From: Kalaharituber pfeilii
Taxonomy: Eukaryota; Ascomycota; Pezizomycetes; Pezizales; Pezizaceae
Length of the DNA: 64,000 nucleotides
NCBI GenBank assembly: GCA_015179045.1
Contig: WHUZ01000001.1
Span: 1,612,001-1,676,000 of the forward strand
Direction: 5' to 3'
A program made the translations under genes and the position numbers. Of the stretch, positions 46,246 to 57,813 are shown one piece after another. Every line of letters begins with the position of its first letter. Within the stretch, counting starts at the first letter, position 1. Under the pieces are notes generated by a model, which did no database searches, was not told the origin of the DNA, and worked only from the letters and a program-made list of their open reading frames with translations.

Positions 46246-48554
46246 TCAACTAACTCCTCTTCTCCCTCCCCTTCGGTTCGTTGACGATGGCCCCGCAACA
46301 GCAGCGCCCCTCCGTGAGCCCCTAACTACACCCACACCTGATATTACATCCTCAATGTCCGGTACCGCATTTTGTTTCACCTCCTTCTTCGTCACCTCGC
46401 TCTTAACGTCCTGCTCCATCTTCATCCCCTGCAGTCCCCCTTCGTCTTCATATTTGACCTCAGCCTTCATATCTGCCCCATCATCCTCCCGCTTAATCTC
46501 CCGCTTAACCTCATACCCAATGCTTCTTCCCCCCTCTGCTTCCCTCTTCACAAAAAAAAGCGCTCTCTTCCGTCCCATCCTCCCCCTCCCTTTTCACCTC
46601 CCCCACCTCCTTCATCTCCCTTTTTACCTCCCTCTTAAACGCTCCTGGCTTTACTCTCGCACCCCTACACAACCCCCTCTCCGCCAAACTACACTCCCCG
46701 CACCTTGGCCCCCGACTCAAGCACACAGTCTGCCCGAACCCTACCAACAACCAATTAATCTCCCTCCACTTGTCCTCCGGCAGCCAACTCTCCAGCACCA
46801 TTCTCGTCTGCTCCGGCGTCTCCGTCCTATTCCACCCCCACATGTTCGTGATCCTGTGCACATGCACATCCACTCCAATTCCCATCGTCTCGTTCCATGC
46901 CGCCGACATACACAGATGTGCCATCTTTGGCCCCACGCCCGGTAACGCACACAGCTCACTTATGCTTCGTGGAATATCGTCGTTGTATTTACTGTGCAGG
47001 ATTTCGGAGGCCTGTTTCAGGTACTGGGTTTTGCGGTTGTGGAAGCCCACCATGGAGATGAGGGAGTCGAGTGTGGTGGGATCAATGGAAAGAATAGAGG
47101 GGATGGTTAAGCCGCCTGGGAGCTGGGTTTGGAGATTGCGCATGGCGATGGCGTTGACGGTGTCCTTTGTTTGGGAGGACAACATGAGGGAAACGAGAGT
47201 TTGAAAGCGTTTGATCTGGTAGGGGGAAGGGGCCATGGTAAGTCATATGATATAGAAACTCAAGCTGAGATTACAGGGTAAGCAACATGAAACATACCTG
47301 TGGGGTAATCCTCTCACTCTCCTCCTCCGCCAGCCTCTCGCAACCCATAGTGTCCACAGGTGCGGGTATCCTTTTCCGCATTTCCTTCACCAAGTCGTAC
47401 ATCTCCTTCCAGTGAGGCGGAGGTAGCACGCGGCCGGTTGACGATCCTCCTTTTTCCCTTTTTACCTTTATTTTCTTATTCATCTCATCAGCCCCATCCT
47501 CAATTCTCTCTTCCTTGATGGCGAGTTCTTCAACTTCAGCTTCGACTTCTTCGAGCTTCGAGGCTGTACGGCGGCGGATGTGTTTGGAGGACGTAGAAAT
47601 AGAAGTAGATGTAGATGTAGAAGTCGAGCTCTCGCCTCTGGAGGGTGCAACCCGTCGTCTGCTTTTGCTCGCCGGGGAGGATATCCCTTCCTCATGCACA
47701 TCAGATGAAGAAGCGCCTTCTGGTACACCTCCATATGCAAACGACGCAATGAACCCACTAACACTATTCGAAGCCTCCGTCGCTGCATCTGTTGTCGTCC
47801 TTGCCATTGCCGCCCTGGCCCTCTTCCTCGGCTCCCTCTCCGGTTTTGCTCCATCCAACCCTTTGCTGGTCCCAATCCTGCCTTCAGTCCTCGTCTTCCC
47901 ACCCGTCACCACCCTCCTCCTCTTCCCCAATGAACTCTCGCCTCCAACACCCGCCGCAAGGAAATGTGGCGATGTTGCTGGCAAGCTTGATTCCATCCTC
48001 ATCTCCGTCGACATGTTCTCTACACCCATGTCCATCTCGATATCAGAGAGATCGGAGGGCACGGGGGAGAGCTCAGATTCATCCTCGTCAACGCACTCAT
48101 GCCGGCTCTGGTTAGTGCCGTTGCTGATTGTATTGGCGCTGGTGGTGCTGGTGGTAGCCTTCCCCCCCTTCTTGTTCCTCTTTCTCCCCTCCTCAACCGC
48201 CGCCGACGCCGCAGCAGCAGCAACAGCGGCCGCAGCCCTCCCCATAACTGACCTTGTCCCAATGGCAGACCTCGCCATCGTTGCAGTATTGGTCCCTATA
48301 CCCAATGCTGATGCCTGTGGTGATCCCAACTTTGCACATCCAAAATGAAACCAAATGAGTCTGATGGTCCGATTCCAGAGTACCGGTGCTCGCGCTGTCA
48401 AGCAGTTGGTAGCAAGAGTAGTCAGCATGCAACTCTTGCTCTCCCCAAGTCTCACCGCTGTCAAGCCCCCGCCTCCTCCTGCGGTTCTAATTTGTTCCAA
48501 TCTTCCCCTTTTCTCGGCCGTTCGGTTCCTGGGGGGCGATGGTGCGGGCGGCAC
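46246..48554 (-). CDS. NTG1: Endonuclease III homologue (bifunctional DNA glycosylase/AP lyase)
   Basis: Base-excision repair enzyme for oxidised pyrimidines. Exon 1 (48554 or 48278 to about 47300) has a long disordered, Ser/Arg-rich N-terminus. Exon 2 begins at 47219, joining ERITPQ to [20 protein letters not shown]. The helix-hairpin-helix with catalytic Lys is visible ([16 protein letters not shown]), as is the catalytic Asp ([17 protein letters not shown]). The Fe-S cysteine cluster [19 protein letters not shown] has spacing C-x6-C-x2-C-x7-C; the last gap is longer than the usual x5. The frame closes at 46511, but a second frame (to 46246) continues the same Lys-Arg-Glu repeat tail ([13 protein letters not shown]). 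The switch falls at an A8 homopolymer at 46552-46559. The end is therefore uncertain. The alternative start [14 protein letters not shown] lies at 48278. Confidence 0.9.
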
Positions 48555-49150
48555 GAGACGGGTGCGGAAGGGGGGATGAGGTTCTGTTCACGTGCGTTCG
48601 AAGATGCCGTTTCGGGGAAGCTTGAGATTGTGTCGGCTTGGCGTCATTGTGAGCTAGCGTGTGGCGGGTTGATCGGGTGCTGACTAAGCGGGCCCTCGGC
48701 CACGGCTCTTGGTCGCTCCCCGGTTCCAAGACCTGGTGTTGAAAGCTCTCACACGTCTCCCTCAGGAAACCACTCTCCATCGTCATCGCAATCGCCGTCG
48801 CCATCGCCATCACCATCACCACCAGCGCCGCAGCAGCAACGCACCCAACGACTACAGCTAGCTACGGAGTCAGCGATATACACGGAGCAGCTCTGTGACT
48901 ACAGACACTGGAACGGGAACACGGCGTTAAAGGAGGGAGGTTGTGAATTTAGAGACGCGGCAGCTAGAAGTTGAATTGGAGGTTCAGACTGTGGCTGCAT
49001 CAAGGGATTAAAAAAGAGCTTGAGCAGGAAAGATACTACCACCATTGCCATCGTTGCATCCCACCGCTCGCAGAAAGCACCTAGCCTCCTAGGAGCCTAC
49101 CCTCCTAGCGCTCTCTCCGCATAACCGTCACATCACCACCCTCACACATC
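48555..49150. promoter_or_regulatory. Divergent region between NTG1 and TFG2
   Basis: About 600 bp between divergent starts. It includes an imperfect CATCGC/CATCAC trinucleotide-type repeat at 48779-48825. No gene is supported; the region probably holds both promoters. Confidence 0.45.
48779..48825 (+). repeat. Imperfect (CATCRC)n short tandem repeat
   Basis: Repeated catcgtcatcgcaatcgcc-type units grading to catcaccatcaccacc, about 45 bp, between NTG1 and TFG2. Confidence 0.7.
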
Positions 49151-50637
49151 ATGTCCTCCACTACCATCAAAACTGAGCCCGGCCTCAATGATGCCCAGCC
49201 GCACATCAAACCAGACCCTGACGCAGCTCCACGGATAAAGCACGAGGACGACGACGAGGATGACTACGAGGATGCTGGGGACCTCGACATGACACATGGC
49301 AAGCGCGGATTGTGGCTTGTGAAGCTCCCCAAGTTCTTATTGGATGCTTGGGAGAAAATCGATGATGATGAGGAGGTGGTGTTGGGGGAGATTATGGTTA
49401 GTAGTGATGAGAGGGTACGTCCTGAAACCACACTCTCCCCTCCCACCCCTCTGAGGGGAGTTTTGGTGGGCTAATATCTGCGCGTGTGTTCGTGTTTGTG
49501 TGTGTGTGTAGTTCCGCCTCAAACTCACTCCCACACTTGCCCCGCACACCGATCTCCCCCACGTCTACGACATGGTCCTCAACAACCGCAACGTCACCAA
49601 CACCTGGGTCTTCACAGAAAAAGACATGCCGGGCTATGACGACCGGTATAAAAAGGCCGTCGCGCACCAAGAAGGCATGCCGTCTATGCCCACGCGCCTT
49701 CTCTATACAAACCCCCCTCCGGGTTCGTCTAATAAACCCGGCGCAACATCCTCTACCATCCCCTCTCTCGTTGATCGATCCAAAGGTGGTTCGTGGCGGA
49801 AGGGAGGAAGGGGGAACGCGGATTCGTATATGCGCAAAGCAATACCGAAAAAGACTGCGCTTGTTGGCACCGTCGTGCATGAGGCAACAGTGATGACGCC
49901 GGAGGAGGACCCGAAATATAAGAAGTTAATGATTGAGGCGCAACGGAGGGCTCAGATGCCAAAGAAGACTGTGAACGTGTTAGCTGGGCCCGTTGGAGGG
50001 AATTTATTGGCACCCGGGACCGTCGGCGCCGCGACGGGCAATTTTGATTCATTCATTGTATGTCCCTGTGTCTACACTCCCTACCTACGTACCTCTATTT
50101 TCCCCTATCCTACAGTAATATGAAGCCCGCAAATGGGCATAGTTGGACGAATAGACGGTGGATGAAAAGCCGCAGGGCAGGGCGCTAACGTAACACGTGT
50201 ACGCACAACAGAAACGCACAGAACCTCTTCGCAAGCCGACCGACACCAAATCGACCCGCATGGAGCGCAGCATGCTCATCGACGCGCTCTTTGGGTGCTT
50301 TAAAGAGTACACGGCTTGGTCTATTAAGGGCCTAAAAGAGAAACTCCAGCAGCCCGAAGCGTACCTCAAGGAGGTTCTGTCCGAGATTGCGGTGCTGCAC
50401 AAGTCGGGCAGGTTTGCGCTCAAGTATACGCTGAAACCAGAGTATTTGCAGATGGCGGGGATGGAGGCTGGGGGTGGGGGTGTGGGAGGAGCAGGGGGAA
50501 ATGCCGGGGCGGTGGCTGCTGCCGCTGGGGTGAAGGAGGAAGGGAAAGTAGAGGGGGAGAGCGCTGAGGGGGCGATTGAAATTGAGGATGATGATGAGGA
50601 GGAGGAGGATGAGGTTGAGATGGAGGATGTGTTGTAG
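49151..50637 (+). CDS. TFG2: TFIIF small subunit (RAP30/Tfg2)
   Basis: General transcription factor subunit that recruits RNA polymerase II to promoters. Three exons, 49151-49414, 49512-50057 and 50212-50637, all in phase 0, giving 411 residues. An acidic N-terminal extension (KHEDDDEDDYEDAGDLDMTH) precedes the dimerisation core (GKRGLWLVKLPKFLLDAWEK), which continues into FRLKLTPTLAPHTDLPHVYD and MVLNNRNVTNTWVFTEKDMP. A long linker contains MRKAIPKKTALVGTVVHEA. The C-terminal winged helix is RMERSMLIDALFGCFKEYTA, WSIKGLKEKLQQPEAYLKEV and KSGRFALKYTLKPEY. The tail is Gly/Ala-rich and then acidic. The length exceeds yeast Tfg2 slightly less than the disordered tails suggest. The first intron ends in a TG-repeat polypyrimidine-poor tract (gtgtgtgtgtag). 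Confidence 0.94.
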
Positions 50638-51362
50638 TTGAAGTGAATGGGGTGGAAAGAGGGGCTACGGGCAGGGAGGGTAATGTATTACCCTGAATCC
50701 TTCTCTTACCATGCTGTCGTATTTTTACCATGGACCTTTTTTTTTTTTTTTTTTAATATTTATAATCTCCTGGAGCTTATCAATTGGCGTTATCTTTTTT
50801 TCCCCTCTCTTTTCTAAATTGGATAAGAACAATGGGTACTGTACATACTAGTAAATAGTACATAGTTTGGTACTACTCGTTTACTTGGCCTGCTGGCACG
50901 GGATTACTGCTACATATTTAAGTACTCGGTACATGCATGTAACTATAGGTATCTTATGCGGGGGGTACAAGGACATCTCGTGGGGTACACAAAAGCGCGC
51001 GTTCGTGCAAGTCAAAGCCAAGAAACAATTGGAAAAAAAAATAATAAAAATAAAAATAAAAGGAAATATGAGAGAAGAAAACAGTAAAATCATCAATCAG
51101 TTAAATAGCACATATTTGAAATATGCGTAGTAAGTAGTTGAGCCGCACAAATGAACGTTACATATTGTTACTTGTATATTATAGTAAATTAGCAACTCAA
51201 GTGCTTAGGGCCCTATTTGACAGAGACAGCATAGGAAATATGTATGAATGTTCGTGAAGAGGAAAGCCGAGACAAGAATGGAAAAGGATAAAAACTGATC
51301 ATAAACAGAGCACTGAGCATGTCGTGAATATTCATCTCTCCCAACCACTCCCGGCCCCATAT
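50638..51362. other. Convergent spacer between TFG2 and TSC10
   Basis: 725 bp between convergent stops. It contains a T16 run at about 50739-50754 and an A-rich run near 51036-51062. Both are AT-rich 3' regions; no gene seen. Confidence 0.4.
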
Positions 51363-52421
51363 TCACACCCCCTTCTTCACCGCACTCCCGTACCCATTCT
51401 GTGCCCCCCACTTGCTCACCTTCCTCCTCATATCCCACCCGACCACCACCCACACCACGCACACGATCCAGCTCACCAGTGTATCCCACAGGACCCAATT
51501 CCGCGGTACGCCGCCCCACCCGACGCCCCTCATAGCCTGCCCAATGATGCTCGTCACCACCCAGGTCTCGCCCCTCTCCAAGCCCTTGATACACTTTTTC
51601 GCAACCTCCTCCGGCGTCTGGCCGTCGTCGCCTTCCTCGAGCATCTTTGTCACCTCAGGTTTCGTCTTTTGCTCGTTCTCGAACCCGGGGGAGAAGATGG
51701 TCGCGGGAAAGCAGCAGTGCACATCGATGTCGTAGAGCACGCACTCTTGTCGCAGGCACTCGGCCAGGGCTTTGAGTGCCGCTTTGGCGGGGGCGTAAGG
51801 GGTGTATCCTGTCAGACCGACAAACGCCAGCACGGAGCTAGTGAACACAATGTGCCGCTTGGGCGAGGAGGTCGGTTGCGGGTGGGATACCATGAGCTTG
51901 ATGGCCGCGTGGGCGGTGTACAGCGCCGAGAGGTAATTCGTCTTCATCTGTGCCTCGAACACATCAGTGCCCAGCTCCGCAAGCAAGCCGCATTGGGCCG
52001 CGCCCGCGCACGTCCAGACGACATCCGGGGCCCTGCCGCCGGCCCACTCGGCGATCCTCGCAAACGCAGCCTCGACGGCCTTGGGGTCCGTCAGGTCGGC
52101 GGAGACGGAGAGGAATTGCTGGGCGTCGGGGTCCACCGCGCGCGACTGGACGGACTGGAGCGCGGCGTCTAGTTTGGACTGGTCCCGGGCGATGATGACG
52201 ACAGAGGCGCCGCGGGAGGAGAGTTCATGGGCGACCGAGAGGCCCATGCCCTGCGAGCCGCCCGTGACGACAATGAGGCGGCCGCGGACGGGGAAGTGGT
52301 TTTTGCCGAGGCCGAGCATAGTGCGGAGCGGCGGGAAGAGGAGCAGGAGGGAGGAGGCGAGCAGGAGGGTCAAGGCAGTGGAGACGGATGCGCCTGCTTC
52401 AGTGGGATTAAGGGAGGTCAT
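51363..52421 (-). CDS. TSC10: 3-ketodihydrosphingosine reductase
   Basis: NADPH-dependent short-chain dehydrogenase of the ER membrane, second step of sphingolipid synthesis. Single exon, 352 residues. An N-terminal membrane segment (ALTLLLASSLLLLFPPL) precedes the Rossmann motif GRLIVVTGGSQGMGLSVAHE (TGxxxGxG). The substrate pocket and catalytic triad lie in HIVFTSSVLAFVGLTGYTPYAP AKAAL (Ser, Tyr and Lys of YxxxK). A family-typical DVHCCFPATIFSPGFENEQ and TKMLEEGDDGQTPEEVAK follow, and a C-terminal membrane segment (VLWDTLVSWIVCVVWVVVGW). The end of each membrane segment and the PGFENEQKTKPE motif distinguish it from generic SDR enzymes. GC content is higher than in its neighbours. Confidence 0.93.
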   Translation of the reverse strand: MTSLNPTEAGASVSTALTLLLASSLLLLFPPLRTMLGLGKNHFPVRGRLIVVTGGSQGMGLSVAHELSSRGASVVIIARDQSKLDAALQSVQSRAVDPDAQQFLSVSADLTDPKAVEAAFARIAEWAGGRAPDVVWTCAGAAQCGLLAELGTDVFEAQMKTNYLSALYTAHAAIKLMVSHPQPTSSPKRHIVFTSSVLAFVGLTGYTPYAPAKAALKALAECLRQECVLYDIDVHCCFPATIFSPGFENEQKTKPEVTKMLEEGDDGQTPEEVAKKCIKGLERGETWVVTSIIGQAMRGVGWGGVPRNWVLWDTLVSWIVCVVWVVVGWDMRRKVSKWGAQNGYGSAVKKGV

Positions 52422-53181
52422 GAACTGATTGAAAGCTGATGTGTAGCAAGTCGGTGTAGCTTATCTCCCAGATGGTAACTGTACGGTATCTCGTAAGAAA
52501 CTCTTCCCGTTACAATTCCGTACTTCAATTACGTTGAGTGCTTCGCAATGGAGGTCGGGGGGTATAAAAATAGGTTGCTTAGATTAATTGGACAAAAATT
52601 ATTTTTCAACAAGAGCTTTGCAGTCGGGATTTTCTTAATTGCTGACAGCTTCGGCCTATCTTATCTTGAATTCTTCTGCGACAGTGGAATATCATACAGG
52701 GACACATGCTCGGCTCATCTCAGGGGCTATCATCATATGATACCACAACAAAAAATATCGGGACAACGCATTTTCAATCACTGTCACGCCACATGCACGA
52801 TATAGGTATGCACTCAATTTCCACTACGGTGGAAGATTTATACACATGAGAGATCAAGACTGTATGCAGCGCGGAGGGATGCCACACAAAACACTTCCGG
52901 AAAACTGTTTGGTCTCAGGTCTCAGGTACGTAGGGTGAGACATGTGCCGAGACTAACGGCCCACAATCCCACTACAAAAATTGATTACGACTTGTACGAG
53001 TGCTGGGAGAGCTCATTGTCAATAAAATAAATAAATGAAAATAAAACAAATAAATAGTACCAGCTTATATTCCTGAACGCCGAAATGCAAAAGTCAATAG
53101 CTAGTATACAAACATGTACAGGTATTAAAGGCAACGAAGTCGCCAGGACGAGGTTAAGCAGTGCAATAAGCAGCGGTGGAT
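52422..53181. other. Spacer between TSC10 and RRP17
   Basis: 760 bp holding the TSC10 upstream region and RRP17 3' sequence. A direct ggtctcaggtctcaggta doublet lies at 52911-52928. An open frame at 52548-52805 has no motif. AT-rich to the right. Confidence 0.4.
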
Positions 53182-53924
53182 TCACTTCCTTCTCGACTTT
53201 CCTTTCACATGCCCACTCTTGTTTTTCCTGGCTTCTTTTCCTTCTGTAGCCCTTCTCATCTTTGTTGCTTTTATTTTCCTGTTCATATCCCTCCTCTCGG
53301 CCTTTGATAGATAGGTGAATTTCTTTTTTATCTCCTTCGGCTTTTTTGGCTTTTTGTCCTCTTTCTCGGTACTCTTCCATCTTCCCGATTTGTCTATGAC
53401 CTCCTCATCATCGGAGCTCTCGAAACTTATTGGTTCTACCGTGACAGTGGTGAATTTTTCCTCATCAACATATTCATCCTGACGGATGGGCTCACAAGCG
53501 GTAGGTGGTGTTTCGCTTTCAGGTTCTTCCACTTCATCTTCTTCCGTATCATCGCCTAAGTCACCAGGAGGTTTCAATGCTGCTTCGATGGCCTTGACAT
53601 GCTCCTCGAGCTCCTTCTTGCGGTTGTCTCGAAGCTGATTGAGGTCAGCAAGTATTCTATGGAATGAATGACCTACAAATATACTTCTTTTCTTTCTTTT
53701 ATTCGCTCCTCTCTCGCTTTTCTGAGGGCTTCCTCTTGGGCCTTTTTCGTGCGCTGGACTTTGCGTTTGTGGAAACCTAGAAAGATGAGCGCAGTCAGTT
53801 TCTCGTTCCGCTTTCAAATTACGCAATTCCTGATTGAAGTCTAACCTGTGAGATAATCTTGACGGGCGGCCTTGTCAAACTCAATGACCTTTGCTGAGCG
53901 CTTCCGTTTTTTTGATGGGGGCAT
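53182..53924 (-). CDS. RRP17: Ribosomal RNA-processing protein 17
   Basis: Nucleolar protein of pre-60S maturation (5'-end processing of 5.8S and 25S rRNA). Three exons. Exon 1 (53924 to about 53846) encodes MPPSKKRKRSAKVIEFDKAA and RQDYLTG. Exon 2 encodes FHKRKVQRTKKAQEEALRKA, REERIKERKE. Exon 3, ending at 53182, encodes LRDNRKKELEEHVKAIEAAL, an acidic linker and a very basic tail (KAERRDMNRKIKATKMRRAT, GHVKGKSRRK*). The LTGFHKRKxxR core with K/R-rich coiled coil is the Nop25/RRP17 family signature. Introns near 53778-53846 and 53637-53686 are canonical. Length about 205-215 residues. Confidence 0.88.
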
Positions 53925-54278
53925 GTTTGTGTTGTCTCGGGGCTGTATTGTGTGTCTGTGTATTTCTGGGACGAAGTGATATCACTTATCCATAGGCCAG
54001 TTCTATCCCGTTGCACCTTGAAATCTCGGCATCAGGCATGTCAGCCTGTGCGACTCGCTGACTCAGAATAGAATTTTATGCACTATTGCGGTGGAATGCG
54101 ACTACTGCTGTGGGAACTAATTATGCACTTAACACTTGGACATTCGGAGCCATATTAGGAAGCCTGATGGCAACTGTATGACTACATTAAATTTTGGACA
54201 AATGCTCACCTCCAGCCAAGTTGTCTATATTTTTGTAATTTAAAACCTGGACAGTTGTTTATATAGAACGAACTGAAA
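53925..54278. promoter_or_regulatory. RRP17 upstream / RRN7 downstream spacer
   Basis: 354 bp between two minus-strand genes, AT-rich; no gene or repeat seen. Confidence 0.4.
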
Positions 54279-56274
54279 TCAACTATCGCCGGATCTCCGC
54301 CTCTGCTGCTTTACGAATTCACAATCTCGAAACATGAACTCCATATGCCGGAGTGATTTGCAAAGATACTCACGTGAAGTACATACCAAAGTGCTTGCTG
54401 CATCAAGCAGCATCATTGCATGAGGTGGCAGCTCGCTGTCCAACCGCCATATTGGGTAGTGCTCTCCAACAGAGATATTTGTCCCTAGCCCCATCTCCGA
54501 CTCTGTTTCTGCTTTCTGCACGACCTCAACATTTGCGTGCAGTGTTTTGATGTCCTGTAAATCAGAATGCTCAGGTACAAACTGCTGATCACCGAAAGTG
54601 CTCTTTTGGCTTGTGGGAAATAAACTCAGTAGATGCTCTGATACTGTGAAAGTGTGTCAGTTATCTTTGTGTGCAAATACTCCAGTCCCACTTACGTTTT
54701 GTCTTTCCTTGCCCTTCAGAGCTGAGCCATGTCCGTTCGTACCAATCCATATAAGCATCAAGCTCCTCTCCAGGAATTTTAAGGATGTTCATATCCTTAT
54801 AGTCGAATATAGCGTCACCTTTGAATTTGTTTGCAGCCAAAAATCTCTCCCAGCATTTCTGGTTGAGAATGATAGCGGCAGGTTCCATGTTATCCTCTGG
54901 CATACGTTTTATCCCATCTAGACCCCATGCAAGCTTTGCTGCTATTAACACCAGAGACATTAACGTCTGCTCTGGCCAATCCCCTCCACGATGTCGCTTC
55001 ACCCGTGGCGCTTCATCAAACTTGATGCTGATTTCCTTTAGCTTAATGAGCTGCTTCACTGCTGAAAAAACCTCCACTATGTCCAGTTAGTGTCAGAACT
55101 CACATGTGTGAGAGAAAAGGATCGCACATACAAGGCAAACCAAGCCCTTTAATATATTTTAAAGTTAAAATGGGCCAGTTCAGTTCTGGAAACGTTATTC
55201 CAAACTGTGTACTGTAGGAGACAACAAGGTCCTGGATTGTTCGTTGCAGCCGCCTCTGCTCTAATCGAGCCTACGTATATGTTGTTTTGTAAGCAATTCA
55301 GTCACAAAGCAGGGATAAAGCAACGTACCAGTGGTTGAAGCGCCTTCCTGTAAGTTCCAGGAAGAAGCTGTCTCATCTTCTCGGGTATTTCCTGCAGCGC
55401 AACTGTATATGGCAGCTCCCTTGCTTCCATCCATTGGTAAATCTCCCCCAGTGAAACCGGGACCCTCAACATTGCTGCACCCAGATAGCAGATAGCCAGA
55501 GTAACTATCAAACCTGGTCCTTGAAATAGCTTCCTAGTTCTTTTTAGCATCCTCCTTTTTGTATAATCTGGCTCTTGAGCGAGTGCACTCTCTATCTCAA
55601 TATCACTCGAGAAGTAATCTGAGGAGTAAGAGCTTGCCCCAGTGGTCCCTGAACCGCTGGCTTCCTCGTCTGTGGCATATTGTTCCCTATCGTCCGCCTG
55701 TTCAGCAGAGCTGGATTTATGTCGCTCCAGTAACTTCTGAAGGCGTAAGGCCCATAAATCTCGTACTACAGCCTATCCACCCAACGATTAAAGTTCAGTC
55801 TGGGTTGGTATAGAGCATTTATGTGAAATTCTCACCTCCAATTCTTCGGGAAACCCCTTCTCATGCACTAAAACTAAAACTTGCTTCCTCAATATCAACT
55901 GTATACATTTCAGGAACAGTTCATATGCCCTTCTGCCACGAAGTACTGACCAAATTCATCAGCACTCGACACTCTTCATATGATGCATGTAATTTATACC
56001 ATGTGCAGGTTTCTCTTTTTCTTCTTCTTTCTTCTTCGCTCTTGCTCCCGTATTACCCGCCGTGAACTCATCTTCGTCAATGTCCAGTTCGCCCTAATCG
56101 TTCATCAGTGCTCCAATCCCCTGAAACGCACCCCTTCAGCTTCTAGGCGGGAACGCATGCCTCCCTTAGATGTCCATTTTTACAGAACCACTGGCCATCC
56201 TGCAAGTAATACACAGTTGCCTTACAATTGTCTATGCCACAACGGTTCAGGCGCCTAAAGGTAGTCTCCGACAT
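54279..56274 (-). CDS. RRN7: RNA polymerase I core factor subunit Rrn7 (TAF1B, TFIIB-like)
   Basis: Component of the Pol I core factor that binds the rDNA promoter. The start at 56274 gives MSETTFRRLNRCGIDNCKAT and VYYLQDGQWFCKNGHLRE, the Rrn7-type zinc ribbon (C-x4-C ... C-x2-H). Later exons carry cyclin-fold-like helical parts: RKLFQGPGLIVTLAICYLGA, LRVPVSLGEIYQWMEARELP, LPGTYRKALQPL, VFSAVKQLIKLKEISIKFDE and HRGGDWPEQTLMSLVLIAAK with LAWGLDGIKRMPEDN. At least six short introns are needed, and several exon limits are not fixed by me. The C-terminus (QRRRSGDS) follows a probable intron at about 54303-54390. Neighbouring RRP17 also serves ribosome production; the genes are on the same strand but not evidently co-transcribed. 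Confidence 0.85.
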
Positions 56275-57813
56275 TGGTTTTGATGTTTGAGTTGCACAGG
56301 TCAACGATAGAATCTTTCCACAACCCACGCCAGACTAATGACAACCTGAATAGCAAGCGTCTAAAAAGGGCAAGATTCTTCCTCTGTGAGGTCCGAATGT
56401 CTTAGTGAATACAGGTGGAAACCTTCCCTTTCTGAGATTTCGAGCAGACTGGGTGAGAACACTACTGCCAGCACCAGCACCGCCACTGCTGCGCTCTGTC
56501 GTTTCTGCACCGCCGACGTTGCTGCTGCTTTTCCAGTCTTACACGTCCGTATTAGTTTTTTCTGTAGTTGAGATATTCTAGAATTGAATCAGCCTTGTAC
56601 CCAGGCGTTTTTGCTGTGAGGATTCACATCCTTCATTGCTGGAATGCCTTAGAAGCAGCAGAAATTATAAGATCTATGATAGCAGAGTTACTGGTCCAGC
56701 CTCAAGTGGCAAGGGGTCTTGGCATGAGTCTATGTACTCATTTCCATTACCCTCAAGTTGTTTCGCCCGCACTCGCTGTAAATGGGGTCTCAAGCTGCAA
56801 AAAGACGGAAATCATGCGACAACTGTGGCAGAGATATGCATGCTATAACATCTACACGGCATATTCAGGGGCTTCTGTCAGTTGTCAGCACAGACTCTCC
56901 AGGATGGCTATCATACCAGATTTTAAGGGCCGAATGTGTGCTGGAAAAATATGGGTGCTGGGGAGAGAAGTGAAGCCAAGGTGGCATGGGAATGAGCCAA
57001 ATTTAAAAGACCGTGACAAATTTCATTATTTTTTTTATTTTTTTTTATTTTTTTTATTTTTTTTATTTTTAAATTAATAAATACCCCGTCACTAGAAAAC
57101 GCGCGATGTCCGCAGGAGACATCAACGTAAGGAAGATCCGTCTTGATAATATCCCCCAACGGGATACTTCCGAGCTAGCTAGCGAGCATAGCTATGCTAT
57201 GGCCCCAGTTGAATCATGACGCCGAGCTTGAGGTCATATAAAATTGTCAAAAGCAAACAAAACCCAATCCAGTTCGCATCCTGATTGCAAGATGGGCCCG
57301 ATACTGTGATACCCTACTAATATCTAAAGGTAAGTACAAGCCTCGTCAGAGACAGCTAGCACTTGTACTTACTATACTCTGTAGCTGAATAGCTCCGGGA
57401 CAGCGTCCCCTAGACATGGCACAAAATGAACCAAGAGAGCTCCCAATTGAAAAAAGAAAAACACTTTGGAAAAGTCTCTCAGATTAAATCTTGAATCCGA
57501 AAAGTACCAGTTGCTGCTTAACGTTTACTGCGCAACTCCAGTTCCCCTTCGGCAATACGCAGGGAGGTTTCCAGGCAAATGCATAGCAATATCAGAGAAA
57601 CTAGCCACAAGTAAAATAATTGCATCATGAATAGGGAAACCCATATGCACTTGTGTATATAACTGCATCCCAACAAAACAAAGAGCCCATAATCCCAAAA
57701 CCAAACCAAACGCCGTAGACACTCGTCGTCCTTCCGTCCTTCTGAATGTCAAAGGTACAGACGTAGACACGCACATGCATATATATACACCCCAAACCGC
57801 TTGCCTTCCTCCC
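56275..57813. other. 1.5 kb between RRN7 and MON1
   Basis: Holds the RRN7 upstream region and MON1 3' sequence. Frames at 56386-56571 and 56568-57077 do not match anything I know. A T8A-type microsatellite lies at 57029-57070. A small structured-looking GC patch is near 57160-57200 (gagctagctagcgagcatagctatgctatgg). No RNA gene can be supported. Confidence 0.4.
57029..57070 (+). repeat. (T8A)n microsatellite
   Basis: Runs of T separated by single A at roughly 8-11 bp spacing, ending in attttt aaattaataaat. It could also be the remnant of a poly-A/T tail of a minus-strand retroelement, but no element body is visible. Confidence 0.85.

Noticed and set aside
56568..57077. Plus-strand 169-codon frame, with an alternate frame reading RRKSCDNCGRDMHA
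   Set aside because: I considered a Zn2Cys6 transcription factor because of the CDNC, but the six-cysteine spacing is absent and the frame ends in a T8A microsatellite (Phe/Tyr run).
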